A stretch of 64,000 nucleotides of DNA, taken from Silicimonas sp963779765. Lineage in GTDB: Bacteria; Pseudomonadota; Alphaproteobacteria; Rhodobacterales; Rhodobacteraceae. A program made the position numbers and the translations under genes. The stretch spans positions 62,001-126,000 of the forward strand of contig CAVZZP010000003.1 in the NCBI GenBank assembly GCA_963779765.1. The letters are read 5' to 3'. Below, piece by piece: positions 36,267-44,818 of this stretch (positions are counted from its first letter, which is position 1; each line of letters starts with the position of its first letter). The notes under the pieces are model-generated. The model saw only the letters and a list, made by a program, of their open reading frames with translations, was not told the origin of the DNA and made no database searches.

Positions 36267-37370
36267 ATGTCTACCATCCTCATTACAGGTGGAGCTGGTT
36301 TCATCGGCCGCCACGTCGCCGCCGATCTGATCGCCGCAGGTCACAGCGTCCGTGTTCTCGACAGCTTCATTCCACAGGTTCACGATGGGGCCGAGGTGTG
36401 TTTGCCCGAGGAGATCGAGGTGATCTCGGCCGATATCCGGGATCGCGAGGCTCTGCGTCGCGGCCTCTCCGGCGTCGATGGCGTGATCCACCTGGCAGCG
36501 GAAGTCGGCGTCGGGCAGTCGATGTACGAAATCTCGCGCTACGTCGGCGCCAACGACCTGGGCACTGCCATTCTGCTGGAAGCGATCTACGAGCACCCGG
36601 TGAACCGGCTCGTGGTGGCGTCATCGATGAGCGTTTACGGCGAGGGCCTTTACGTCGACTCGCGGGGAAACCGCCATCATACCATCCGTCGCAGCACGGC
36701 CGACTTGAGGGCCGGTCGATGGGATCCCGTGGGCGTGGACGGCGAGACGCTGGAGGCGCAGCCCACGGACGAGGAGAAGCGCCCGGATCTGGCTTCGATA
36801 TACGCTCTGACGAAGTTCGCGCAGGAGCGCGAGGCGCTGATCTTCGGCGAGACGTATGGCATCGGCACCGTCGCACTACGCCTGTTCAACGTGTTCGGTG
36901 CGGGTCAGGCGCTGTCCAACCCCTATACTGGCGTTCTGGCCAATTTCGCCTCACGGCTGGCAAAGGGCAAGCGGCCCACGATCTTCGAGGACGGCCGCCA
37001 GCGCCGCGACTTCGTGCATGTGCTCGATGTCGCCCGTGCCTTCCGCCTGGCCTATGAAAGCGACGTCTCGAACGAGGTCATCAACATCGGCTCCGGCCGC
37101 AGCTATTCCATCGCCGAAGTGGCGGAGCTTCTGGCCCAGGCCATGGGTCGGTCCGACCTGGGGCCGGAGATCCTGGGCAAGTTCCGCTCAGGCGACATCC
37201 GAAACTGCTTCTCCGACAATACCAAGGCCGAGAGCCTGCTCGGCTTCCGCCCCGAACACCGGCTGGAAGACTCGCTCGACGACCTCGTAGCCTGGGTCCG
37301 CGACGCACGCTTTACCGATAACGGCGCCAGGATGCGCAACGAGTTGGAAGCGCGGGGGCTCGTCTCGTGA
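36267..37370 (+). CDS. NAD-dependent sugar epimerase/dehydratase (extended SDR)
   Basis: The 367-residue protein is an extended short-chain dehydrogenase acting on a nucleotide sugar. The NAD-binding start is ILITGGAGFIGRHVA. The catalytic region has SSMSVYGEG (Ser) and YALTK (Tyr and Lys). The C-terminal substrate lobe includes RRDFVHVLDVARAF and NIGSGRSYSIAEVAELL. The first half has an unusually long insertion between SVYGEG and YALTK (about residues 130-175), rich in charged residues. It begins the plus-strand operon and overlaps the next gene by 4 bp. Exact reaction (4-epimerase, dehydratase or decarboxylase) is not determined. Confidence 0.85.
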   Translation: MSTILITGGAGFIGRHVAADLIAAGHSVRVLDSFIPQVHDGAEVCLPEEIEVISADIRDREALRRGLSGVDGVIHLAAEVGVGQSMYEISRYVGANDLGTAILLEAIYEHPVNRLVVASSMSVYGEGLYVDSRGNRHHTIRRSTADLRAGRWDPVGVDGETLEAQPTDEEKRPDLASIYALTKFAQEREALIFGETYGIGTVALRLFNVFGAGQALSNPYTGVLANFASRLAKGKRPTIFEDGRQRRDFVHVLDVARAFRLAYESDVSNEVINIGSGRSYSIAEVAELLAQAMGRSDLGPEILGKFRSGDIRNCFSDNTKAESLLGFRPEHRLEDSLDDLVAWVRDARFTDNGARMRNELEARGLVS

Positions 37371-39391
37371 GCGGGGCGGGCGCAACCGGCGCCGTCGGGG
37401 TCGTCGAGTGGTTCCGGCCCGGCGAGTACGACCGGGTCGAGGAGGTTCTGGACGAGATGGCGCGGGCGGGCGTGGTCCGCCTGCGGACGCATGTTTCCTG
37501 GGCTGAATACCTGACGCCGGGCGGCCCGGAGTGGTTCGACTGGCTGATCCCCCGACTGAGCCAGCGGCTGGAGCTGCTGCCTTGCATCCACTATACGCCG
37601 CCGTCGCTGTCGCGCACCGGCCGCACCAGCGGACCGCCCCAGGTCCTGAAGGACTATGCCGACTTCATCGACATGCTGCTGACACGGCAGGGGCGGCATT
37701 TCGAGCACGTCGAACTGTGGAACGAGCCGAACAACCTCCTTGACTGGGATTGGCGTGTAGACACCGATTTCCAGATGTTCTGCGAGATGGTCGGCGGTGC
37801 CGCCTACTGGATCCGCGAACGCGGCTGGAAGCCCGTGCTGGGCGGTCCCTGTCCGTTCGATCCATATTGGCTGGACCTTATGGGCCAACGGGGGCTGCTG
37901 CCCCTGATGCATGCGGTCGGTCTTCATGGCTTCCCCGGCACTTGGGACAGCGAGGAAGCGAATTGGGGCGGCTGGGATCTGCATCTGGGCGAGATGCGCG
38001 CGATCCTCTCGAAGTGGAACGACGAGGCCGAGGTCTGGATCACCGAGACCGGCTATTCCACCTGGACCAACGATCAGATGGAACAGGCGCGCCGCTTCGC
38101 CCGCGCCTATGATGCTCCAGCCGAGCGGATGTACTGGTACGGCTGGCGCGACCTGCCCGCGGATGTATCTGTGCAGGAAGGCCTGTGGTTCGATGCGCGG
38201 CACTACCATCTGGGCGCGGTGGAGGCGGGAGGCCAGCCGAAGCTGCTGGCGCGCCTGCTGACCGATGGCGGCATAGATCGCGTGCGTCAGGTCACGCGGC
38301 TTGCTGCGCCGGCCCTGGGCAAAATGTCTCGGCCAGTGCTGATCACCGGCGGCGCGGGCTTCATCGGCTCCAACCTGGCCGACGGCTACCTGCGCGACGG
38401 ACGCGATGTCGTGGTGATGGACAACCTCAGCCGCAAGGGGGTGGAAGAGAACCTCGAATGGCTGCGCGGCAACCACGGCGACCGGGTGCACCCGGCGCCG
38501 GTGGATCTGCGCGACGCCCGAACGGTGTCCCAGACGGTGCGAGAGATCCGGCCCGAGGTGGTTTTCCATTTCGCCGCTCAGACCGCGGTGACGACCAGCC
38601 TGGCCGATCCAGTCGATGATTTCGAGGTCAACGCCAGGGGAACGTTGAACCTTCTTGAGGCGATCCGCGCTACCGGGCGCCCGGTGCCGGTGCTCTACTC
38701 TTCGACCAACAAGGTGTTCGGCGCACTCGAAGACCTGAAGATCGACGAGAATAGTGACGGCTGCGCCCCGCAAGATCCCGCGATCCGTGAGAATGGCGTG
38801 GGCGACAACCGGCCGCTGTCGTTCTGCACGCCCTATGGCTGCTCGAAGGGCGTCGCCGATCAGTACGTGCTGGACTATGCCCACAGCTATGGCCTGCCTG
38901 CGGCGGTGTTGCGAATGTCCTGCGTCTACGGACCGCGCCAGTTCGGGACCGAAGATCAGGGCTGGGTCGCCCATTTCCTGATCCGCGCGCTGAAGGGCGA
39001 CCCGATCACCATCTACGGCACCGGCCGGCAGGTGCGTGACGTGCTGGAGGTTTCTGACGCGGTGGCCGCCTACAAGGCGGTCATGGGGCGGATCCGTACG
39101 CTTTCGGGTCATGCCTTCAACCTGGGCGGGGGGCCGCGCAACGCGGTCAGTCTGCTGGACGTGGTGAGCGAGATCGAGCGTCTGGTCGAGCGCGAGGTGC
39201 AGATCGACTTCGGCGAGCGGCGCGCGGGCGACCAGCCATGGTTTGTCGCAGACACCCGTGGCCTGGCTGCAGCGACCGGCTGGCATGCGAAGATCGGCTG
39301 GCGCGACGGTCTGGCCAATCTGGCTCATTGGCTGGCAGAGCATCGCGTGCCGCAGGCGCGGCAGGGGCTGGCGCAGAGGCTGTCCGCATGA
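37367..39391 (+). CDS. Fusion of glycoside-hydrolase-like barrel and NAD-dependent epimerase
   Basis: The 674-residue protein has two enzyme parts. Residues 1-300 resemble clan GH-A retaining glycosidases: WNEPNN puts an acid/base Glu at 120, and VWITETGYS puts a nucleophile Glu at 227, the classical spacing. Residues 320-674 are an extended SDR with VLITGGAGFIGSNLADGYL, SSTNKVFGALED (like CDP-paratose/tyvelose 2-epimerases) and TPYGCSKGVAD with Tyr and Lys. The protein begins with GTG overlapping the epimerase stop. An internal ATG (38324) precedes the SDR part without a strong site, so separate production is possible but unlikely. I know of no characterised protein of this architecture. Confidence 0.82.
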   Translation: MSGAGATGAVGVVEWFRPGEYDRVEEVLDEMARAGVVRLRTHVSWAEYLTPGGPEWFDWLIPRLSQRLELLPCIHYTPPSLSRTGRTSGPPQVLKDYADFIDMLLTRQGRHFEHVELWNEPNNLLDWDWRVDTDFQMFCEMVGGAAYWIRERGWKPVLGGPCPFDPYWLDLMGQRGLLPLMHAVGLHGFPGTWDSEEANWGGWDLHLGEMRAILSKWNDEAEVWITETGYSTWTNDQMEQARRFARAYDAPAERMYWYGWRDLPADVSVQEGLWFDARHYHLGAVEAGGQPKLLARLLTDGGIDRVRQVTRLAAPALGKMSRPVLITGGAGFIGSNLADGYLRDGRDVVVMDNLSRKGVEENLEWLRGNHGDRVHPAPVDLRDARTVSQTVREIRPEVVFHFAAQTAVTTSLADPVDDFEVNARGTLNLLEAIRATGRPVPVLYSSTNKVFGALEDLKIDENSDGCAPQDPAIRENGVGDNRPLSFCTPYGCSKGVADQYVLDYAHSYGLPAAVLRMSCVYGPRQFGTEDQGWVAHFLIRALKGDPITIYGTGRQVRDVLEVSDAVAAYKAVMGRIRTLSGHAFNLGGGPRNAVSLLDVVSEIERLVEREVQIDFGERRAGDQPWFVADTRGLAAATGWHAKIGWRDGLANLAHWLAEHRVPQARQGLAQRLSA

Positions 39392-40470
39392 CCCGGATTC
39401 TCATGACACTGGATGCCGTCGGCGGCGTCTGGACCTATGCCCTCGACCTTGCCCGAGCCGCCCGCGCTGCCGGATTCGACGTGGCGCTGGCCGGGCTTGG
39501 GCCTGCGCCCTCCGCCGTGCAGCGGGCCGAGGCTGAGGCTCTGGGCTCGCTGGACTGGGGCGCCATGCCGCTGGATTGGCTGGCCGATGAGCCGGAGGCG
39601 CTTGCCGGCGTACCGGAATGGCTCGAGGACGTCGCTGCGCGCCGCAGTGCGGATCTGCTGCATCTGGCCTATCCATCACAGGCCATCGGCCTTTCAGGGG
39701 CGCGCCCCGTAGTCACGGTTGCGCATTCGTGCCTGCGAACGTGGTTCGATGCCGTGCACGGCCGAGATGTGCCGCCGAACATGGCGTGGCAGGCCAGGCT
39801 GACCGCGCGCGGACTCGCTGCCTCCGATGTCGTCGTCGCGCCCAGCCAAGCCCATGCCGCTGCGCTACGCCGGCTTTACGACATCGATCGGGTGGCCGTG
39901 GTCAGAAACGCCAGCGGCAGCCCGGTAGCGGAGTGGTCCGGCGGCACCGCTGCCATCGCCGCCGCCCGCTGGTGGGACGAGGGCAAAGGCGCCGCCACTA
40001 TTGACGCCGCCGCGGCGCTGACGGACGTGCCGGTGTGCATGATCGGCTCGCTGCGCGGTCCGCAGGGGCAGGTAGCACAGGTAAATCATGCAAAGGCAGC
40101 GGGTCCCCTGCCCTATACCGACACGCTGGCGGCAATCTCGCGGGCGGCGGTCTTTGTCTCGCCCTCGCTCTACGAGCCGTTCGGTCTCGCTGCGCTGGAA
40201 GCGGCCCGCACCTCTCGGCCCCTACTGATGGCCGACATCCCCAGCTATCGAGAGCTTTGGGCCGATGCCGCCTGCTTCTTCGACCCTCGTTCGCCTGCCG
40301 ATCTGGCGGCCAAACTGGACGCGCTGATGGCCGCGCCGGACAGACGGCGTGCGATGGGCCGGCGCGCGCGGATCCGGGCGCAGGAGTACGACCTCGCGAC
40401 CCAGGGCCGGGCGATGGCGGCGCTGTGGCGGCGCATGGCGCGACTGCGTTCACTGGAGGCGACGAGCTGA
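39388..40470 (+). CDS. Glycosyltransferase family 4 (GT-B fold)
   Basis: The 360-residue protein has the GT-B arrangement. The N-terminal part starts LMTLDAVGGVWTYALDLA, with the glycine-rich acceptor-binding turn. The C-terminal nucleotide-sugar site is PSLYEPFGLAALEAARTSRP near residues 255-275, the E-x7-E motif of GT4 enzymes. It transfers a sugar from a nucleotide donor to an unknown acceptor in the cytosol. The start overlaps the fusion gene's stop (ATGA). It is one base from the next glycosyltransferase start. Confidence 0.9.
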   Translation: MTRILMTLDAVGGVWTYALDLARAARAAGFDVALAGLGPAPSAVQRAEAEALGSLDWGAMPLDWLADEPEALAGVPEWLEDVAARRSADLLHLAYPSQAIGLSGARPVVTVAHSCLRTWFDAVHGRDVPPNMAWQARLTARGLAASDVVVAPSQAHAAALRRLYDIDRVAVVRNASGSPVAEWSGGTAAIAAARWWDEGKGAATIDAAAALTDVPVCMIGSLRGPQGQVAQVNHAKAAGPLPYTDTLAAISRAAVFVSPSLYEPFGLAALEAARTSRPLLMADIPSYRELWADAACFFDPRSPADLAAKLDALMAAPDRRRAMGRRARIRAQEYDLATQGRAMAALWRRMARLRSLEATS

Positions 40471-41579
40471 TGCGATTTCTGTTCTACACCCACTCGCTGA
40501 TATCCGACTGGAATCACGGGAACGCCCACTTCCTGCGCGGCGTCATGCGGGCGCTGCAAAAGCAGGGTCACCAGACCCAAGCGCTGGAACCCGAGGGCGC
40601 GTGGAGTCGAGATAATCTGCTCGCTGACCGCGGCCAAGCTGCGGTGGACGAGTTCCACGCCGACTTTCCGGACCTGAAGAGCGAAATCTATGGCTCCGAT
40701 CATGACCACGCATCCGCATGCGATGCCGCCGACGTTGTTGTGGTGCATGAATGGACCGACCCGGCGCTGGTTGCCCGCATCGGCCGGATGCGGGCAGAGG
40801 GTGGGCGCTTCACACTTCTGTTCCACGACACCCACCACCGCGCAGTAACCGCGGAGGGCGAGATCGGCGGCATGGACCTGTCGAACTTTGACGGCGTGCT
40901 GGCCTTTGGCGACGCGCTGCGCCAGCGCTATCTAGCCGCGGGCTGGGGCAGGCAGGTGTTCGTGTGGCACGAGGCTGCGGATGTGTCTGTTTTCCGTCCC
41001 ATGCCCGAGATCGAGCCGACCGGCGATCTGATCTGGATCGGCAACTGGGGCGACGGTGAGCGGTCCGCGGAGTTGATGCAGTTCCTCGTCCGGCCGGTCG
41101 CGAACCTTGGTCTCACCGCGACCGTCCACGGCGTCCGATACCCTGACAACGCACTGGCCGCTCTGGCCGAGGCCGGCATCGCTTATCGCGGCTCGATCGC
41201 GAACGCGCATGCGCCGCAGGCCTTTGCGCAGCATCGTGTTACCGTCCACGTTCCCCGCCAACCTTATGTCCAGGCACTTCCCGGTATTCCGACCATCCGT
41301 CCATTCGAGGCGTTGGCATGCGGCATTCCGTTGATCTCGGCACCCTGGGATGACGTCGAGCACCTCTTCCGAGACGGCGATTTCCTGTGGGCCCGCGACG
41401 GCGCCGAAATGGAGGCGCAGTTGAGCCGGGTTCTGTCGGACTCCGAGCTTTCTGCCGACCTCTCTCGGCGAGGACTGGAGACGATACACGCCCGCCACAC
41501 CTGCGACCATCGTGCCTCTGAGCTTCTTCAGATCGTGAGACAGCTGGGCGCCACCGAACGCAAGGAGGCGATGGCATGA
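40470..41579 (+). CDS. CgeB-like glycosyltransferase, first of three
   Basis: The 369-residue soluble protein has a GT-B-like layout. The N-terminus reads FLFYTHSLISDWNHGNAHFLRGVMRAL, a pattern repeated in the next two genes. The C-terminal donor site has PTIRPFEALACGIPLISAPWDD at about 275-297, as in CgeB/Glyco_trans_1_2 proteins. HDTHHRAVT and the middle WIGNWGDGERS are likely nucleotide or phosphate contacts. Start is ATG, overlapping the GT4 stop (TGATG). Sequence divergence from its two neighbours suggests a different donor or acceptor. Confidence 0.82.
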   Translation: MRFLFYTHSLISDWNHGNAHFLRGVMRALQKQGHQTQALEPEGAWSRDNLLADRGQAAVDEFHADFPDLKSEIYGSDHDHASACDAADVVVVHEWTDPALVARIGRMRAEGGRFTLLFHDTHHRAVTAEGEIGGMDLSNFDGVLAFGDALRQRYLAAGWGRQVFVWHEAADVSVFRPMPEIEPTGDLIWIGNWGDGERSAELMQFLVRPVANLGLTATVHGVRYPDNALAALAEAGIAYRGSIANAHAPQAFAQHRVTVHVPRQPYVQALPGIPTIRPFEALACGIPLISAPWDDVEHLFRDGDFLWARDGAEMEAQLSRVLSDSELSADLSRRGLETIHARHTCDHRASELLQIVRQLGATERKEAMA

Positions 41580-42670
41580 AGATCGCGTTCTATGGGTCCA
41601 GCCTGGTCAGCGCGTACTGGAATGGCGCGGCGACCTACTATCGCGGGATGATCCGCGCCCTGCACGCCTTGGGTTGGGATGTGACGTTCTACGAGCCCGA
41701 CGCCTGGGATCGGCAGAAAAACCGTGACATCGACCCACCGTCCTGGGCCCGCGTGGTCGTCTATCCAGCCACCGCCGAAGGACTGCGCGGGGTCGCCGGA
41801 TGCGCGGCTGAGGTCGACGTGGTGGTCAAGGCCAGCGGTGTAGGCTTCGAGGACGACATGATCCTGGCAGAAGTTATGGCCGCCGCCGCTCCGAGCGCGT
41901 TGCGCGTGTTTTGGGATGTCGACGCGCCGGCCACGCTGGCCGAGATGCAGGCCGCGCCCGATCATCCCCTGCGCCGCGCGTTGCCGGACCTGGATCTTGT
42001 CCTGACCTATGGCGGCGGAGATCCCGTGGTCAAGGCCTACCGCGCCCTGGGCGCCGCAAGCTGCGTACCTGTCTACAACGCTCTGGATCCCGAAACCCAT
42101 CATCCGGTCCCGCCCGACGAACGCTTTCGCGCCGACCTGGCCTTCCTCGGCAATCGCTTGCCCGACCGCGACGCGCGGGTAGCCGAGTTCTTCCTCAAAC
42201 CCGCCGGCCAACTGCCCGGTCGGCGCTTCATCCTCGGCGGATCGGGCTGGGATGGCGTGGCGATGCCGGACAACGTTATCAGCATTGGCCACGTCGGCAC
42301 CGGCTCTCACAACGCCTTCAACGCGACTCCACGCATGGTGCTGAACGTGGCGCGAAACTCGATGGCAGCGAACGGCTTCTCGCCCGCCACGCGGATATTC
42401 GAGGCCGCAGGCGCTGGCGCCTGTCTGATCACCGACTGCTGGGACGGGATCGAGCTGTTCCTGAAGCCGGGGGAGGAAGTGCTGGTGGCGCGCGACGGGC
42501 AGGATGTGGCCGCATGCGTTTCGGATAGCAACATCCAGTCGCACCTTATCGGCAGCCGTGCGCGTGCCAGGGTGCTGGCCGATCACACCTATGCCGACCG
42601 CGCGGCTCAGGTCGACCGGCTGTTCCGTGACCGGCTGGCAGCGGGTCGGACAGGGGCAGCGGCGGAATGA
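41576..42670 (+). CDS. CgeB-like glycosyltransferase, second of three
   Basis: The 364-residue protein begins IAFYGSSLVSAYWNGAATYYRGMIRAL, echoing the genes on both sides. The donor-side segment is FSPATRIFEAAGAGACLITDCWDG near 268-292, followed by IELFLKPGEEVLVA, which is the pattern of Glyco_trans_1_2 enzymes. It overlaps the preceding gene by 4 bp (ATGA) and the next by 4 bp. The acceptor is unknown. Three such enzymes in a row suggest that an oligosaccharide or a polyglycosylated small molecule is assembled stepwise. Confidence 0.82.
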   Translation: MKIAFYGSSLVSAYWNGAATYYRGMIRALHALGWDVTFYEPDAWDRQKNRDIDPPSWARVVVYPATAEGLRGVAGCAAEVDVVVKASGVGFEDDMILAEVMAAAAPSALRVFWDVDAPATLAEMQAAPDHPLRRALPDLDLVLTYGGGDPVVKAYRALGAASCVPVYNALDPETHHPVPPDERFRADLAFLGNRLPDRDARVAEFFLKPAGQLPGRRFILGGSGWDGVAMPDNVISIGHVGTGSHNAFNATPRMVLNVARNSMAANGFSPATRIFEAAGAGACLITDCWDGIELFLKPGEEVLVARDGQDVAACVSDSNIQSHLIGSRARARVLADHTYADRAAQVDRLFRDRLAAGRTGAAAE

Positions 42671-43749
42671 GTGCACCTTTGGACATCGTGATCTTCGGGC
42701 TGACGCTGTCCTCCTCTTGGGGTAACGGCCACGCCACCACGTACCGCGCGCTTCTTCGCGGCCTTCGGGCAGAAGGACACCGCGTCCTGTTCCTTGAGTG
42801 TGACAAGCCCTGGTATGCCTCGAACCGCGACCTGCCGCACCCCGACTTCTGCGACTTCGCGCTCTACGACAATACCGAGGCCGCGCTGCGCGCTCACGGC
42901 GGTCGCATCCGCGGCGCCGACGCCGTGATCGTCGGCAGCTACGTTCCCGACGGGGTTGCGCTGATCGACCGGCTGGCGGCGATGGACCTGCTCATGCTCG
43001 CCTTCTACGACATCGACACCCCAGTGACGCTGGAGAGGCTGGACCGTGGCGACCGGGACTACATCGCCCCACGTCAGGTGAGCCTGTTCGACCGCTACCT
43101 GTCCTTCTCCGGCGGAGCCGTGCTGGACCTGCTGCAGGACCGCTTCGGTGCAAGAGACGCTCGCGCTCTCTACTGCTCCGTCGACGCCGAGGCCTATGCG
43201 CCGCAGGACGTCACTCCGAGATGGGATCTGGGCTACCTGGGCACATACTCCGACGATCGCCAGCCGCAGTTGGAGACGCTTCTGATCGAGCCCGCGCGCT
43301 CTTTGCCCGACATGCGCTTCGTCGTTGCCGGCCCCCAATATCCCGAAAGCATCGACTGGCCCGTCAACGTCGAACGCATCGAACACCTGCCGCCCAGCGA
43401 GCACGCGAGCTTCTACTCCAGCCAGCGCTTCACCCTGAACGTCACCCGCGCCGCCATGCGGCGGCTCGGCTGGTCGCCCAGCGTCCGACTGTTCGAGGCC
43501 GCGGCCTGTGGGGTGCCGATCATCTCGGATCGCTGGAAGGGGATCGACGAGGTGCTGCCCGAGGACGAGGCGATCCTCATCGCCGACTGCAGCGATGACG
43601 TGGTGCGGGCGCTGACCACCACCCCCGAAATGCGACGCCGCGCCTTGGCCGATGCAGCACGACACCGCGTGCTGACCCGCCATACCGGACGCGCCCGTGC
43701 GCGTGATCTGACAGACGTTCTGCGCCAACCCGCCGCCGCCAGTTCGTGA
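42667..43749 (+). CDS. CgeB-like glycosyltransferase, third of three
   Basis: The 360-residue protein starts IVIFGLTLSSSWGNGHATTYRALLRGL, the same family start. The acidic LMLAFYDIDTPVTLERL segment is shared in position with its neighbour's RVFWDVDAPATLAEM. The donor site is WSPSVRLFEAAACGVPIISDRWKG at about 270-293. It overlaps the previous gene by 4 bp and is followed by a 58-bp gap, the only sizeable break in the operon. It is soluble, with no membrane anchor. Confidence 0.82.
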   Translation: MSAPLDIVIFGLTLSSSWGNGHATTYRALLRGLRAEGHRVLFLECDKPWYASNRDLPHPDFCDFALYDNTEAALRAHGGRIRGADAVIVGSYVPDGVALIDRLAAMDLLMLAFYDIDTPVTLERLDRGDRDYIAPRQVSLFDRYLSFSGGAVLDLLQDRFGARDARALYCSVDAEAYAPQDVTPRWDLGYLGTYSDDRQPQLETLLIEPARSLPDMRFVVAGPQYPESIDWPVNVERIEHLPPSEHASFYSSQRFTLNVTRAAMRRLGWSPSVRLFEAAACGVPIISDRWKGIDEVLPEDEAILIADCSDDVVRALTTTPEMRRRALADAARHRVLTRHTGRARARDLTDVLRQPAAASS

Positions 43750-43807
43750 AGCCCTGCATGCCCCGGCCGGAGACGCTGGTCGGACCTGACTTGGAGAAGG
43801 ACAGCCG

Positions 43808-44818
43808 ATGCAAACAAAAAGAACCGCAGTAGTTGCCGGTGGCGCGGGCTTCGTCGGGTCGCATCTGTGTGATGCCCTGCTGGAGCGGGGGATGAAGGTA
43901 ATATGCATCGACAGCTTCCAGACCGGTAGGACGCAAAACGTTGCGGCACTGGAGAACCATCCACGTTTCTCTCTGATCGAGGGCGATATCTGCGACATCA
44001 CCGCAATGCCCGGGCGGATCGACCGGATCTACAACCTGGCCTGCCCGGCTTCGCCGCCGCACTACCAAGCCGACCCGGTCCGTACGATGATGACCTGCGT
44101 GGTCGGCACAGCCCGACTTCTGGCGCTGGCCGAGGCCCACGGAGCGCGGTTCTTGCAGGCCTCGACCTCCGAGGTCTATGGCGATCCGGAGTCGCATCCG
44201 CAGCGCGAAGATTATGTCGGCCACGTCAACTGCACTGGCCCCCGCGCCTGCTACGACGAGGGCAAGCGCGCGGCGGAGTCTCTGTGTTTCGACTACGTCC
44301 GCGCCGGCCGGCTGGACGTGCGGGTGGCACGGATTTTCAACACCTACGGGCCTCGGATGCGCGCCGATGACGGGCGGATCGTGTCGAACCTGCTGGTCCA
44401 GGCACTGGCAGACCGGCCGATGACGATCTACGGCGACGGAGAGCAGACGCGCTCGTTCTGCTATGTTTCGGATCTGATCGACGGGCTGATCCGGCTGATG
44501 GAGGTCGAGCCGGCGCCGGACGGGGCGGTGAACCTCGGCAATCCGGGCGAATTCTCGGTCATGGAGCTGGCGGCGCTGGTACGCGAACTCGTTCCGGGCA
44601 CGGCGCCGATCGAGTTCCTGCCCAAGCCGCAAGACGATCCCAGACGACGCAAGCCCGACATCTCGCGCGCCGAGGCTCTGCTGGGATGGAAGCCAAAAGT
44701 CTCTTTGGCCGAAGGCCTGCCGTTAACGGCGGCGTGGTTCCAGATGGACCGGGAGGTCGCACTCCCCGTGCCTGGCAGACGAGCCAACGGCGCTGAAATG
44801 GCTGCGGGGATGCGCTGA
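43808..44818 (+). CDS. UDP-glucuronate decarboxylase (UDP-xylose synthase) type SDR
   Basis: The 336-residue protein matches UDP-glucuronic acid decarboxylases, which make UDP-xylose. Signatures are VAGGAGFVGSHLCDAL, YNLACPASPPHYQ and GPRACYDEGKRAAE. Catalytic residues are Glu122 (TSEVYG), Tyr149 and Lys153. The C-terminus RSFCYVSDLIDGLIRLM also fits. UDP-xylose, or a related pentose donor, could feed the four glycosyltransferases upstream. It begins after a 58-bp gap and overlaps the methyltransferase start by one base. Confidence 0.9.
   Translation: MQTKRTAVVAGGAGFVGSHLCDALLERGMKVICIDSFQTGRTQNVAALENHPRFSLIEGDICDITAMPGRIDRIYNLACPASPPHYQADPVRTMMTCVVGTARLLALAEAHGARFLQASTSEVYGDPESHPQREDYVGHVNCTGPRACYDEGKRAAESLCFDYVRAGRLDVRVARIFNTYGPRMRADDGRIVSNLLVQALADRPMTIYGDGEQTRSFCYVSDLIDGLIRLMEVEPAPDGAVNLGNPGEFSVMELAALVRELVPGTAPIEFLPKPQDDPRRRKPDISRAEALLGWKPKVSLAEGLPLTAAWFQMDREVALPVPGRRANGAEMAAGMR

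Noticed and set aside
37103..39343. 746-residue frame on the minus strand
   Set aside because: Antisense of the hydrolase-epimerase fusion, without any recognisable domain.
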